Shown here in pieces: positions 41,641-50,200 of a stretch of 64,000 nucleotides of DNA; within the stretch, counting starts at the first letter, position 1; each line of letters begins with the position of its first letter. The DNA comes from Herbiconiux aconitum. GTDB lineage: Bacteria > Actinomycetota > Actinomycetes > Actinomycetales > Microbacteriaceae. Location of the stretch: contig NZ_JANLCM010000001.1 of assembly GCF_024979235.1 (NCBI RefSeq), positions 2,336,208-2,400,207 on the forward strand, given 5' to 3'. A program made the translations under genes and the position numbers. The notes beneath the pieces are model-generated. The model had not been told where the DNA came from and did no database searches. It saw only the letters and a program-made list of their open reading frames with translations.

Positions 41641-42144
41641 TCAGAGGTCGAGCTTCTCGTTCGTGGCGTCGAAGCTCTCGCCCGTGAGCTTGGCCTTCAC
41701 GAAACTCACGACGGATGCGAGTCGCCCGCCGGGGCTGTCCCAGTACTCCGCGGAGTCGGCCGAGAACTTCAGCAGACCGACATCCGGGTCGTCGGGCCCG
41801 TTCGTGAACCAGGCTTCGACCACCGGGTTCCACAGCTCGCGCACCTTCGAGCGGTCGTCGACCAGTGCCGCCGAGCCGGAGAGCGACACCCAGTGGTCGT
41901 TGGAGCTGAGCGACACGCCCGCGTGGTCGTTCGCGTAGAGGTTCGTGGCCGGGGAGGAGGTCTTCGACACCAGGAACCACAGATCGCCGTCGAACTCCGC
42001 CTCCTGGATCGTGAGGGGATGGGCGACGAGCTTGCCCTGCGCATCCAGCGTGGTGATCATGGCGAAGCGGAAGTCTTTGATGAGGTCTGCGAGTTCGGCG
42101 CGCGCGTGGTCGGTGTCGGCGGTGGTGGTCGTGTCGTCAGTCAT
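41641..42144 (-). CDS. Pyridoxamine 5-prime-phosphate oxidase-like general stress protein
   Basis: A 167-residue split-barrel flavin-binding protein (general stress protein 26 type). ELADLIKDFRFAMITTLDAQGKLVAHPLTIQE opens the fold, with DLWFLVSKTS and VSLSSNDHWVSLSGSAALVDD in the core and VVEAWFTNGPDDPDV near residue 108. Ligand and substrate are not known. 82 bp separate it from the next minus-strand gene. Confidence 0.88.
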   Translation of the reverse strand: MTDDTTTTADTDHARAELADLIKDFRFAMITTLDAQGKLVAHPLTIQEAEFDGDLWFLVSKTSSPATNLYANDHAGVSLSSNDHWVSLSGSAALVDDRSKVRELWNPVVEAWFTNGPDDPDVGLLKFSADSAEYWDSPGGRLASVVSFVKAKLTGESFDATNEKLDL

Positions 42145-42226
42145 GCGACCGACCGTACTGCGATGGGGCCGATTCGGGGCGGCGTGCAGTGGATGCTCAG
42201 GCTGTCGACCTGCGACGTGCAGCAGC

Positions 42227-42439
42227 TCAGTGGCGCTTGTGCTTACGGGCCGTGATCTCCGACTTCGCGCCGTGCTCGACCAGCACCGCGATGTAGTCGC
42301 GGAGCTTCGCGTTCTGGAACGCGGCGTAGTTGGTCTCGACGATCTTTTCGAGATCCTTGCCGGGCACGTCGGGGTACTTCTTCTTCAACCGCCGGATCAC
42401 GTCGTCGATGGCTTCGCGTTCGCTCTTCTTCTGGGGCAT
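42227..42439 (-). CDS. Small three-helix-bundle protein (DUF3562-like)
   Basis: A 70-residue protein, MPQKKSEREAIDDVIRRLKKKYPDVPG, then KDLEKIVETNYAAFQNAKLRDYIAVLVEHGAK and a basic tail RKHKRH. It matches small three-helix bundle dimerisation proteins in actinobacteria. Role unknown. The start is at ATG 42439; an upstream extension has no coding character. Confidence 0.7.
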   Translation of the reverse strand: MPQKKSEREAIDDVIRRLKKKYPDVPGKDLEKIVETNYAAFQNAKLRDYIAVLVEHGAKSEITARKHKRH

Positions 42440-42500
42440 GTCGCCAGAGTTCCCGCCCGAGGTTACGAGTGCCTGTGAACCCGGCGGCCGGGGCGCTCGG

Positions 42501-42752
42501 TCAGACGGCGGGCGGCGAGACGGCCTCGTCGTCGCCCTCGGCATCCGGGTCGTCGATGCCCACGAGCGCGATGTCGACACCCGGGGTGATGAGCAGCTTC
42601 GTCTGCTGCGCGAGGCCCTCGCCGTAGTTCACCGTCAGCCAGGTGCGGCCGCCGGCGTCGAGTCCGGTTTCGATCTCGGCCTGCACGTCTTCGACCGATC
42701 GATGTCCGATCGAGTACGGCAGGCCGCCGTAGAACACGTTGACGCGCTTCAT
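42501..42752 (-). CDS. Small protein of the three-gene module, member c (locus 1)
   Basis: An 83-residue protein: MKRVNVFYGGLPYSIGHRS, an amphipathic helix VQAEIETGLDAGG, two strands WLTVNYGEG and LLITPGVDIALVGI, and an acidic tail. The pattern GG...V.Y....LLITPGV.I is shared with the protein at 62279-62557, indicating paralogy. The ATG overlaps the stop of the next gene upstream by 4 bp. Function unknown. Confidence 0.65.
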   Translation of the reverse strand: MKRVNVFYGGLPYSIGHRSVEDVQAEIETGLDAGGRTWLTVNYGEGLAQQTKLLITPGVDIALVGIDDPDAEGDDEAVSPPAV

Positions 42753-43078
42753 TCCGACACCGCCGCCACGTGATCGGCCGGTTCGTCGGGCTCCGGAACC
42801 ATCTGGAGTCCCTGAGGAGAGTTCGCGGTGAGCATCAGCTGATCGACCCAGGCACGGTTGATGGTGGGCTGGCGGCCCCCGTAGAACTTGAAGGCGATCG
42901 GGATCTCGGGGTGGATCCAGATGGTCGTTCGCCCGTCGCCGCTGGCCGGGTCGTCTTTCCAGCCGAAGAAGAACGCCTCGCTGCGGCGGAGTTTTGCTCC
43001 GATCACGAGCTGGAGGTGGGCCAGCGTGCGATCGTCGAAATCGACCGTGAGGGTCGAGTCGTATGTCAGTTTTCCCAT
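42749..43078 (-). CDS. DUF7882-like protein, module member b (locus 1)
   Basis: A 109-residue protein. MGKLTYDSTLTVDFDDRTLAHLQ, GWKDDPASGDGRTTIWIHPEIPIAFKF, NRAWVDQLMLTANSPQGLQMVPEP are the conserved blocks. The same blocks recur at 61493-61801. I recall such proteins being mislabelled as ATP-dependent DNA ligases in Microbacteriaceae genomes; no nucleotidyltransferase motif is present. Co-transcribed with the 83-residue neighbour. Function unknown. Confidence 0.8.
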   Translation of the reverse strand: MGKLTYDSTLTVDFDDRTLAHLQLVIGAKLRRSEAFFFGWKDDPASGDGRTTIWIHPEIPIAFKFYGGRQPTINRAWVDQLMLTANSPQGLQMVPEPDEPADHVAAVSE

Positions 43079-43142
43079 GGTCGTCCTACTGCCTCCGTTC
43101 CCTGCCACCATCCGCCTGTTGGGCGACATTGGCAAGGCCACA

Positions 43143-43478
43143 TCAGAGATCGTCCATCCGATTCAGCTCGGCATCCGGTGCACCGTCCGACGACATCGGA
43201 TGCGCCGGCTTCAGCTTCAGGGTCTCCTTGGTCAGCACGTCGACCAGCGCCGGGTCGTCGAGTTCACCGAAAGGGCTGGCCTCCGACTCGGAGACGAGTT
43301 GGCTGGCCGGCCCCACCAGGAAGTTCGCCCGCCCGACCGTGCCGTCGTCGTGCCGCACCGGGATGTCGACGGTGGCCGACTGTTCCGTCTTGGCCAGCGC
43401 TTTCGCGTACTCGAGAAGGGCCCGGGCGATCTCCGTGCCCGTGAGCAAGGAGTCACCCGCGTAGTGGATTCTGTCCAT
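43143..43478 (-). CDS. Small protein of the three-gene module, member a (locus 1)
   Basis: A 111-residue protein starting MDRIHYAGDSLLTGTEIARALLEYAKALA, then TVDIPVRHDDGTVGRANFLVGPASQLVSE and an acidic C-terminus. It aligns with the protein at 61805-62161 (MKRITYSGGSIVTGNAITAALLDY...TVDITVLEENGE). First gene of the locus-1 module on the minus strand, 64 bp before member b. Function unknown. Confidence 0.7.
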   Translation of the reverse strand: MDRIHYAGDSLLTGTEIARALLEYAKALAKTEQSATVDIPVRHDDGTVGRANFLVGPASQLVSESEASPFGELDDPALVDVLTKETLKLKPAHPMSSDGAPDAELNRMDDL

Positions 43479-43522
43479 GAGTCAATTCACCCGCGATCAT
43501 CGTTGTTCGGCAACTCCCGGAT

Positions 43523-43556
43523 GCGGGCCGGGGCGTCTTTCGACACCCCGGCCCGC
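43523..43556 (-). terminator. Terminator of the DUF3618 operon
   Basis: GCGGGCCGGGG (43523-43533) pairs with CCCCGGCCCGC (43546-43556). On the minus strand it is 27 bp downstream of the DUF3618 gene stop and 45 bp before the start of the next gene. Confidence 0.65.
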
Positions 43557-43583
43557 GTGCGATCGGCCGTGCTCATCGCGGGG

Positions 43584-44147
43584 TCAGGAACCGCTCACGG
43601 CGTCGCGGGCGTCCTGCGCCCCGGACTTGACCTCATCGGCTGAGGAGGTCGCCTGCTCCTTCACCGCTGCCGCGGCGTCAGTCGCGGTCTCCTTCACTGC
43701 CGCCGCGGCATCCATGGCCGGCTCGCGAAGGTTGCCCGCGACGTCGTTCGCCGCACTCCGAACCTCGTCGACGAGGGGCTGCGCCGAGTCCTTGATCGAT
43801 GAGGCGAGGTCTTTCTCCTTCGAGCTGGCCGGAATGAGGGATGCGGCGAGAAGGCCGACCCCGAACGCGATCAGCCCCACAGCCAGCGGGTTGCCCTCGG
43901 CCTTCGCGACCACCTTGTGCGGAAGTTCCCCGGCCGAGCCGGCAGCCGAGCTCGCCGAATCGCGGGCGTCGTCGGCCGCACCCATGATGCGCTCTTTCAC
44001 GCCGCCGACGGCTTCTTTCACCTTGTCGGTCTGGCGGTGCACGATCTTCGACGGAGTGACCTTGTCGGCCAAAGCGTCGACGTCGCTGCCGAGCTCGCGG
44101 CGGGTGTTCTCGATGTCGGCACGGATGGCATCCGGTGAGTCAGTCAT
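43584..44147 (-). CDS. DUF3618 domain-containing membrane protein
   Basis: A 187-residue protein. The DUF3618 block is SPDAIRADIENTRRELGSDVDALADKVTPSKIVHR (residues 4-38), followed by an amphipathic helical region, one membrane segment PLAVGLIAFGVGLLAASLIP near residue 92, and a long Ala/Lys/Glu-rich helical C-terminus resembling LEA-like repeats (AAAVKETATDAAAAVKEQAT). ATGA overlap with the upstream holin-like gene. Likely an envelope stress protein. Confidence 0.88.
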   Translation of the reverse strand: MTDSPDAIRADIENTRRELGSDVDALADKVTPSKIVHRQTDKVKEAVGGVKERIMGAADDARDSASSAAGSAGELPHKVVAKAEGNPLAVGLIAFGVGLLAASLIPASSKEKDLASSIKDSAQPLVDEVRSAANDVAGNLREPAMDAAAAVKETATDAAAAVKEQATSSADEVKSGAQDARDAVSGS

Positions 44148-44560
44148 CGGTTCTCCTCATTCCTTTTCAGCGTTGCGGGGATGTTCTTCAAGGTCTCGAC
44201 GGTCTGGGGGGCTCCCTTGACCGTCTTCATCTGGTTGCGGCCGACGAGGAACAGGATCAGCGCGATGACGGCCCAGATCACGGCGACGATCACGCCCGAC
44301 CAACCGCCGCCGATCAGGGTGCCGAGGGCCCACCAGAGGGCGATCGAGAGGAACAGGATCGCCATCATGGCGCCGTAGCCCGCTCCGCCGTAGAGACCGG
44401 CGCCCTTTCCGGCCCGGCTCGCCGACTGCTTGAGTTCGGCCTTGGCGAGTTCGACCTCCTGACGCATCAGCGTCGAGATGTCCTTCGTCACCTCGCCGAG
44501 CAGGTCTCCGAGGGAGGTGGAGGCTGCCTTCTGTTCGGAGGGTGTGGCGGAGTCGGTCAC
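44144..44560 (-). CDS. Phage holin family / DUF1469-like membrane protein
   Basis: A 138-residue protein: an amphipathic N-terminus LGDLLGEVTKDISTLMRQEVELAKAELKQS, then two membrane segments (about 62-82 and 86-106). This is the Actinobacteriophage holin superfamily III/DUF1469 pattern, which in chromosomes is usually a stress-linked envelope protein; no prophage genes are nearby. It overlaps its neighbours by 4 bp on both sides. Confidence 0.88.
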   Translation of the reverse strand: MTDSATPSEQKAASTSLGDLLGEVTKDISTLMRQEVELAKAELKQSASRAGKGAGLYGGAGYGAMMAILFLSIALWWALGTLIGGGWSGVIVAVIWAVIALILFLVGRNQMKTVKGAPQTVETLKNIPATLKRNEENR

Positions 44561-45411
44561 AGCCCCTGCCCTCCTCGCGATCCGCCGAGCCCGATGCCGA
44601 GGTCGTCGACGTCGTGCTCGTCGGCGACCGGGTCGGTGCCGTAGCTCGTGACCCGCTCCGCGTAGAGCGGGGTCTCGGAGCTGGTGGGCGTCGGCGAGCC
44701 GGTGGGCGTCGGCGCAGAGGCGACGGATGCGGGAACCGGTGCGGGTGCGGCAGCGGGCGCCGAGCTGGTCGCCGAGGGCGCCGCAGCGACATCCGGAGAA
44801 CCGGCAGCGGCGGCGGTGGAGTCGTCCTTCGCCTCGCTGGCAAGGGCTCGGGTGAGTCGGCCGGCGAGAACGCCCGCCACAGCAGCTCCGGCGATGAAGA
44901 CTCCGGGTCGGCGGCGCGCGAACGATTTCAGTTCGGTCAGGAGCGAACCGGGGTCGCGGCCCTCGAGCCAGGCGGCTGCGCCGTCGGCGCGCTGGGCGAC
45001 CTGACGCACGACGTCGGATGCGACGCCGGGGTTCTCAGAAGTCGACGCCATGTCGTTGAGTTCGGCGCTGACCGAGTGGAGGCCGGATGCGACGCGTTCC
45101 TGCTGCGTGGCGGCCTGCTCTTTGAGCTCCTGCTGGGTCTGGCGCAGCAGATCTTTCGCCTGTGTCTTGGCCTCGCTCGCCACGTTCGCGGCTTCATCCT
45201 TCGCGGTGCCTGCGACGTTGCCCGCTTCGGTCTTCACGGTGTCTTTCACGTCGGCTGCCTGCTCCTTGGCGGTGTCCATCTTCTCGTGCGCGCCGCCGGT
45301 GCTGCCGCCGGTGCTTCCAGCGGAGGTGCCACCGGAGGTGCCGCCGGCAAGGTCGTCGCGGGAGGATGCGCCGAATCCGGAGGGAGGTTCGGTGGGGTAG
45401 TTGTCCGTCAT
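44557..45411 (-). CDS. Long helical envelope stress protein (YtxH/LEA-like)
   Basis: A 284-residue protein. A Gly/Ser/Thr-rich N-terminus (GGTSGGTSAGSTGGSTGGA), then a long helical region with repeating A-K-x-x-A/V-x-x heptads (KEQAADVKDTVKTEAGNVAG) near residues 45-95, a membrane segment VFIAGAAVAGVLAGRLTRAL near 185-204, and an Ala/Pro-rich tail. AAAGGG supports ATG 45411. First gene of the three-gene operon with the holin-like and DUF3618 proteins. Confidence 0.75.
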   Translation of the reverse strand: MTDNYPTEPPSGFGASSRDDLAGGTSGGTSAGSTGGSTGGAHEKMDTAKEQAADVKDTVKTEAGNVAGTAKDEAANVASEAKTQAKDLLRQTQQELKEQAATQQERVASGLHSVSAELNDMASTSENPGVASDVVRQVAQRADGAAAWLEGRDPGSLLTELKSFARRRPGVFIAGAAVAGVLAGRLTRALASEAKDDSTAAAAGSPDVAAAPSATSSAPAAAPAPVPASVASAPTPTGSPTPTSSETPLYAERVTSYGTDPVADEHDVDDLGIGLGGSRGGQGL

Positions 45412-45569
45412 GGTCATCCCTTTCGTTGAGCGGATGGCCCCACCGTGCGTCCGGTAGACGAATCGCGTTAGGGGGTAGATTCTCGGGCTGTCGTATGCAA
45501 CACGGAGCGCAGGCCGGTTCCCGCGGGATGCAGGCCGGATTCGGAGGTGGCACGACGGAATGACCGGCA

Positions 45570-45575
45570 TACGGT
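45570..45575 (+). promoter_or_regulatory. -10 hexamer of a leaderless promoter
   Basis: TACGGT ends 6 nt before the ATG at 45582; no ribosome-binding site lies between. Confidence 0.4.
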
Positions 45576-45581
45576 GGGCGT

Positions 45582-46370
45582 ATGGGAGCCACGGAGATCT
45601 GGTTGGTGCGGCACGGCGAGAGCGTCGCGAACGTCATCGCGTCGGCGGCGCAGGAAGCGGGCGAGGAGACGATCGACGTGGGGTGGCGCGACGCCGATGT
45701 GCCGCTCTCGCCCACCGGCGAGAAGCAGGCGGTGGCGCTCGGCCGCTGGATCGCCGATCACTCCCACTACGGAGTCCCCTCGGCGGTCTGGAGCTCGTCG
45801 TATCTGCGAGCGCGCCAGACGATCGAGCTGGCCCTGGCCGAGGCGGGGCTCTCGATGCGTGCGCAAGTCGACGAGCGATTGCGCGACCGGGAGCTCGGGG
45901 TTCTCGATCTGCTCACGGCGGCGGGAGTCGAGGCCCGATTCCCGGCTGAGGCGGCGCGGCGGCGCTGGCTCGGCAAGCTCTACTATCGACCGCCCGGCGG
46001 CGAGTCGTGGGCCGACGTGGCGCTGCGGGTGAGGTCGTTCCTGCAGGACATCGACGCGGATGACGACTCCCGCACCGTTCTGGTGGTCGCCCACGACGCC
46101 GTGGTCATGCTCTTCCTCTACGTCTGTGACGAACTGAGCGAGGAGGAGCTGATCGACTTCACCCTCACCCACGTCGTGACCAATGCGTCAGTGACCCGCC
46201 TCGTGCGCCCGACGGGCAAGGGTCGCTGGCAGAGCGTGGCTTTCGCCGAGCACGGTCACCTCGATCGACTCGGAGTGGAGACCACCGAGCACCCCGGAGA
46301 CACCGAGCCAGGAGACATCGAGCTTGGAGATATCGAGAAGACAGGAGGCAACGATGCCAGCGTCCACTGA
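45582..46370 (+). CDS. Histidine phosphatase family protein
   Basis: A 262-residue protein with the phosphate pocket WLVRHGESVANV (residues 7-18), SSSYLRARQTIELAL near residue 72, RELGVLDLL and LVVAHDAVVMLFLYV near residue 166. The C-terminal tail (about 235-255) is a short degenerate repeat of PGDxE units (HPGDTEPGDIELGDIE). It overlaps the next gene by 17 bp, implying coupling to NAD(P)HX repair. Substrate unknown. Confidence 0.88.
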   Translation: MGATEIWLVRHGESVANVIASAAQEAGEETIDVGWRDADVPLSPTGEKQAVALGRWIADHSHYGVPSAVWSSSYLRARQTIELALAEAGLSMRAQVDERLRDRELGVLDLLTAAGVEARFPAEAARRRWLGKLYYRPPGGESWADVALRVRSFLQDIDADDDSRTVLVVAHDAVVMLFLYVCDELSEEELIDFTLTHVVTNASVTRLVRPTGKGRWQSVAFAEHGHLDRLGVETTEHPGDTEPGDIELGDIEKTGGNDASVH

Positions 46371-47301
46371 TCGCGCGACCGCTGAACGCGGGGACGCGGT
46401 GGTGATCACTCCCGCCCTGCTGCGTGGCTGGGGGCTGCCCGGCCCCGGCGAGTCCAAATACGACCGGGGGCAGGTCGTGGTGGTGGGCGGCGACCGTCGA
46501 TCACCGGGCGCCGCACTGTTGGCCGCCGAGGCGTCTCTGCGGGTAGGTGCGGGGCGCCTGACCATCGCGCTCGCCGAGGGCGTCGCCGTCGCGGCGAGCG
46601 TCGCGTTGCCCGAGAGCGGGGTCATCGCCCTGCGTGAGACGCCCGACGGTCACATCGACGGCACGGCGATCGCCGATGCCGCCGACGATCTGACCGATGC
46701 CGATGCGGTGCTCGTCGGGCCGGGCCTCGACGACGCCGACCAGGCGCGGCTGCTGATCGATCGGCTGCCCGAGCTCGTCGACGACCGCACCGTCGTGGTG
46801 CTCGACGCCTACGCGCTCGGCGTTCTGCCCGACTCCCACGCCCGGGGTGCTTTCGCCGGGCGTCTCGTGCTCACCCCGAACCTCGGCGAGGCCTCCCGGC
46901 TGCTCGACGCCCTCGACGGTGGTGGCGACGGGAACTCCGGGAATTACGGGCACGGTGACGGCCGCCGAGACGATCCGGATGCCGACGACATCGCGCAGAC
47001 CCTCGCCGAGGCCTACCGCGCCGTGGTGTCGTGTCAGGGCCGCGTCGCGCATCCGGACGGCCGCCTGTGGCGGATCGGCACAGGCCACGGCGGACTCGGT
47101 ACCTCGGGCAGCGGCGACGTTCTCGCGGGCGCGATCGCCGGGCTCTGCGCCCGCGGTGCCGCGCCCGAGCAGGCGGCGGTCTGGGCAACGCACGCCCACG
47201 CGGCCGCGGGCGACCGGCTCGCCGTGTCGGTGGGCCCCCTCGGCTTCCTGGCGAGCGAACTGCTCGCCGAGTTGCCCCGCGTTCTCGTGGAGGTGGGCTG
47301 A
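46354..47301 (+). CDS. nnrD: ADP/ATP-dependent NAD(P)H-hydrate dehydratase
   Basis: A 315-residue ribokinase-like enzyme that repairs hydrated NAD(P)[39 protein letters not shown] is the diagnostic N-terminal block (about residues 34-71 after the start), with [12 protein letters not shown] near 182 and the nucleotide site [16 protein letters not shown] near 248. The epimerase domain (YjeF N-terminal) is absent, so an NnrE partner must be elsewhere. Residues about 190-215 are a Gly/Asp-rich insertion. GACAGGAGG supports the ATG at 46354. Confidence 0.9.
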   Translation: MPASTDRATAERGDAVVITPALLRGWGLPGPGESKYDRGQVVVVGGDRRSPGAALLAAEASLRVGAGRLTIALAEGVAVAASVALPESGVIALRETPDGHIDGTAIADAADDLTDADAVLVGPGLDDADQARLLIDRLPELVDDRTVVVLDAYALGVLPDSHARGAFAGRLVLTPNLGEASRLLDALDGGGDGNSGNYGHGDGRRDDPDADDIAQTLAEAYRAVVSCQGRVAHPDGRLWRIGTGHGGLGTSGSGDVLAGAIAGLCARGAAPEQAAVWATHAHAAAGDRLAVSVGPLGFLASELLAELPRVLVEVG

Positions 47302-47435
47302 AGCGAGTCTCGTTCGCGGAACGCGGTGCCAGTCCGGAAGGCTGGTCGACCCGAAGACGAAAGCGAGCGGATGCTGCCGATCCGGCGTAACTTGACGACG
47401 ACCGGGCGTGGGTGCGGAGCAGGGAGGCAGAAGCT

Positions 47436-48884
47436 GTGGATGTCGCGGTCGTCGGAGCAGGCCCGAACGGTCTCGCGGCCGCCGTCACGATGGCCCGCGC
47501 CGGCCTCTCGGTGCGGGTGTACGAACGCAATTCCACGATCGGCGGCGGATCACGCACCGAAGAGCTGACCCTGCCGGGCTTCCGACATGACGTGTGCTCG
47601 GCCGTTCATCCGATGGCCCTCGCCTCCGGGTTCTTCCGGCAATTCGGGCTCGACCAGCGGATCGGCTTCGTGGTGCCGGAGATCTCCTACGGACATCCGC
47701 TCGACGACGGGCGCGCGGGAATCGCGTTCCGCGACCTCGATCGCACCGCGAGCGCCCTCGGCGCCGACGGCGCGGCCTGGCGGAGCCTCATGGAGCCGCT
47801 CGTGCGCGACGTCGACCAGGTCGCGCAGTTCGCGGGGTCGCCGCTCGTGCGCCTCCCCGCGCATCCGATCACCGCCGCCCGGTTCGGGCTCCGCTCGCTG
47901 GAGCAGGGTTCGCCGTTCTGGAACGTGCGCTTCCGGGGCGACGAGGCGCCGGCCATGCTCACCGGGGTCGCCGCCCACAGCATCCGACCGCTGCCGAGCC
48001 TGTCGACCGCGGGCGCAGGGCTGTCCTTGGGTGCGTACGCGCACGGCCGCGGCTGGCCCGTGCCGATCGGCGGCAGCCAATCCATCATCGACGCACTGGT
48101 CGCCGACCTCCTGGCCCACGATGGTGCGATCGAGACGGATGCGCCGATCACCGATCTCGACCAGGTGCGTCCCGCCCGGGCGGTGCTCCTCGACGTCTCG
48201 CCGAAGGCCCTGAGCTCGCTCGCCGGAGATCGCCTTCCCGCTCGATATCGTGCGGCGCTGGCACGGTTCCGCTACGGCAACGCGGCTGCGAAGGTCGACT
48301 TCGCCCTGAGCGGCCCAGTGCCGTGGACCAACGAACTGCTGCGCCAGGCCGGCACCGTGCACGTCGGGGGAACGCGCGCGGCGATCGCTGCCTCCGAAGC
48401 AGCGGTGGCGGCGGGCCGGCACGCCCCCGATCCGTACGTGCTGGTGGCGCAGCCGTCGCTTTTCGACGCGACCCGTGCTCCAGAAGGTTCGCACGTGCTC
48501 TGGGCCTACACGCACGTGCCGCGGTACTCCGATGTCGATCAGACCGAGGCGATCACGCGCCAGATCGAGCGCTTCGCACCGGGGTTCCGCGATCGCGTGC
48601 TCGCGTCGAGTTCACGCACCGCCGTCGACCTCGAGAACGACGACCCGAATTACATCGGCGGCGACATCGCTGCCGGCAGCGCGAGCCTGTGGCAGCTGGC
48701 GGCTCGGCCTGTGCTCTCGCTGAACCCCTGGGCCACTCCCGCCCGCGGGGTCTACCTCTGCTCGTCGTCCACTCCGCCCGGGCCGGGCGTGCACGGATTG
48801 GGTGGCTGGTACGCCGCCCGGCGAGCTCTGGCGGCGGAGTTCGGCATCACCACCCCTCCCTCTCTTTCTCCCACTCCCACCTAG
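47436..48884 (+). CDS. FAD-dependent oxidoreductase (phytoene desaturase/amine oxidase-like)
   Basis: A 482-residue flavoprotein. [22 protein letters not shown] is the FAD-binding dinucleotide motif (residues 2-23), with the second FAD motif [16 protein letters not shown] near the C-terminus. The middle contains substrate-domain features of the CrtI-like group, but no carotenoid genes are nearby. GGGAGG supports the GTG at 47436. A small START-domain gene follows after 12 bp and may be co-transcribed. Confidence 0.88.
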   Translation: MDVAVVGAGPNGLAAAVTMARAGLSVRVYERNSTIGGGSRTEELTLPGFRHDVCSAVHPMALASGFFRQFGLDQRIGFVVPEISYGHPLDDGRAGIAFRDLDRTASALGADGAAWRSLMEPLVRDVDQVAQFAGSPLVRLPAHPITAARFGLRSLEQGSPFWNVRFRGDEAPAMLTGVAAHSIRPLPSLSTAGAGLSLGAYAHGRGWPVPIGGSQSIIDALVADLLAHDGAIETDAPITDLDQVRPARAVLLDVSPKALSSLAGDRLPARYRAALARFRYGNAAAKVDFALSGPVPWTNELLRQAGTVHVGGTRAAIAASEAAVAAGRHAPDPYVLVAQPSLFDATRAPEGSHVLWAYTHVPRYSDVDQTEAITRQIERFAPGFRDRVLASSSRTAVDLENDDPNYIGGDIAAGSASLWQLAARPVLSLNPWATPARGVYLCSSSTPPGPGVHGLGGWYAARRALAAEFGITTPPSLSPTPT

Positions 48885-48896
48885 ATCGGACCAGCC

Positions 48897-49346
48897 ATGT
48901 CGACCAACCACCGCCTCTTCCGCTGTTCTCCCGAGCAGGTCTTCGAGGTTCTCGCCGACGGCTGGCTGTTCCCCGTGTGGGTCGTCGGAGCCTCCCGCAT
49001 GCGCGCCGTCGATGAGGCCTGGCCGGCCGAGGGGAGCGAGCTGCACCATTCCTTCGGGGTCTGGCCCGCGCTCATCGACGACTCCACTACCGTGCTCGAA
49101 TGGGATCCGCCCCGCCGCATGGTGATCAAACCGGCCGGCTGGCCGATCGGTGAGGCGAAGGTCACCCTCCAGGTGAAGCCGCGCGGCGACGGCTGCGTCG
49201 TGCGCATCGACGAGCGCGCCGTGGCCGGGCCGGGGGCACTCGTGCCCGGCCCGCTCCTCGACGTGCCACTGCACTTGCGGAACATCGAAACGCTGCGGCG
49301 CCTCGCCTACATCGCGGAGGGGCGCGTCGACCGTAACGACGGATAG
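48897..49346 (+). CDS. SRPBCC (START/polyketide cyclase-like) protein
   Basis: A 149-residue single-domain protein. RLFRCSPEQVFEVLADGWLFPVWVVGASRM opens the helix-grip fold, HHSFGVWPALIDDSTTVLEWDPPRRMVIKP is in the barrel, and VRIDERAVAGPGALVP near residue 105 precedes the long C-terminal helix. It probably binds a hydrophobic ligand. Likely co-transcribed with the upstream oxidoreductase. Confidence 0.88.
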   Translation: MSTNHRLFRCSPEQVFEVLADGWLFPVWVVGASRMRAVDEAWPAEGSELHHSFGVWPALIDDSTTVLEWDPPRRMVIKPAGWPIGEAKVTLQVKPRGDGCVVRIDERAVAGPGALVPGPLLDVPLHLRNIETLRRLAYIAEGRVDRNDG

Positions 49347-49416
49347 CCACGGCCCCGGCGCCCGGAGTAGTCTCTCAGCCAAAACCCACCCCCGATGCGC
49401 TCCAGGAGAGGTAACA

Positions 49417-50142
49417 ATGTCCAAACCCACGATCGTCTTGGTGCACGGAGCCTGGGCCGACGGGTCCAGTTGGAACGCCGTCACGACCGAACTGCAGAGC
49501 CAGGGGTTCACCGTTCTCGTTCCACCGAACCTCTTGCACGGAGTCGTCAACGATGCCGCAACGGTGGCCTCGTTCGTGGCGCAGCACACCACCGGCCCCG
49601 TCATCGTCGGCGGCCACTCCTACGGTGGATTCGTGATCACCAACGCCCAGTTCGGTGAGAACGTCAAGGCCCTCGTCTACGTCGACGCGTTCATCCCCGA
49701 CGAAGGCGAGTTCGTGTTCCAGATCCTCGGTGGTTCGGGTTCGGCCCTCGCGGTGCCCGACCCGACGACGGTGCTCGATCTGGGCACCTACCCCGGGGCA
49801 CCGGAGGGAGATCTCGAGGCGTTCCTGAAGCCCGAGACCGTTCACACGGCGTTCGCCCAAGACCTTCCCGAAGCCGATCGCTGGCTGATCGCCGCCACCC
49901 AGCGGCCCATCTCGTTGAGTGCCAACACGACGCCGTCGGGGCCGCCGTCGTGGAAGGGCCGCCCGGTGTGGGCCGTCGTCGGCACCGAAGACCTCGTCAT
50001 CCCGCCGGCCGTCCAGCGGTCGATGGCCGAGAGGGCCGGCGCGACCATCTCCGAGGTCTCTGCGTCGCACGTGTCGATGGTGTCGCATCCGGATGCCGCT
50101 GTCGCCGCCATCCTCGCAGCCGCCGAGAGCATCGGCGAGTAG
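49417..50142 (+). CDS. Alpha/beta-hydrolase (salicylate esterase/MES-like)
   Basis: A 241-residue hydrolase. The N-terminal oxyanion block is IVLVHGAWADGSSWNAV, the nucleophile Ser is in VIVGGHSYGGFVITNAQ (near residue 69), Asp in VVGTEDLVIP near 190, and the catalytic His in SASHVSMVSHPDAAV near the C-terminus. It belongs to the EstC/methyl-salicylate esterase group by pattern. GGAGAGG precedes the ATG. A strong bidirectional terminator follows. Confidence 0.92.
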   Translation: MSKPTIVLVHGAWADGSSWNAVTTELQSQGFTVLVPPNLLHGVVNDAATVASFVAQHTTGPVIVGGHSYGGFVITNAQFGENVKALVYVDAFIPDEGEFVFQILGGSGSALAVPDPTTVLDLGTYPGAPEGDLEAFLKPETVHTAFAQDLPEADRWLIAATQRPISLSANTTPSGPPSWKGRPVWAVVGTEDLVIPPAVQRSMAERAGATISEVSASHVSMVSHPDAAVAAILAAAESIGE

Positions 50143-50152
50143 TCACCGAGAG

Positions 50153-50192
50153 GCGCCGACTCCAGCCGTCATATCCCGGCTGGAGTCGGCGC
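50153..50192. terminator. Perfect bidirectional terminator
   Basis: GCGCCGACTCCAGCCG (50153-50168) pairs perfectly with CGGCTGGAGTCGGCGC (50177-50192). It separates the convergent hydrolase and thioredoxin-like genes. Confidence 0.85.
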
Positions 50193-50200
50193 GCTCGCGC

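Noticed and set aside
42749..43078. ATP-dependent DNA ligase annotation.
   Set aside because: At 109 residues and without the KxDG nucleotidyltransferase motif it cannot be a ligase.
44144..44560. Holin-like protein as a sign of a prophage.
   Set aside because: No phage structural, lysis or integrase genes are present; this chromosomal holin/DUF1469 type is common in stress operons.
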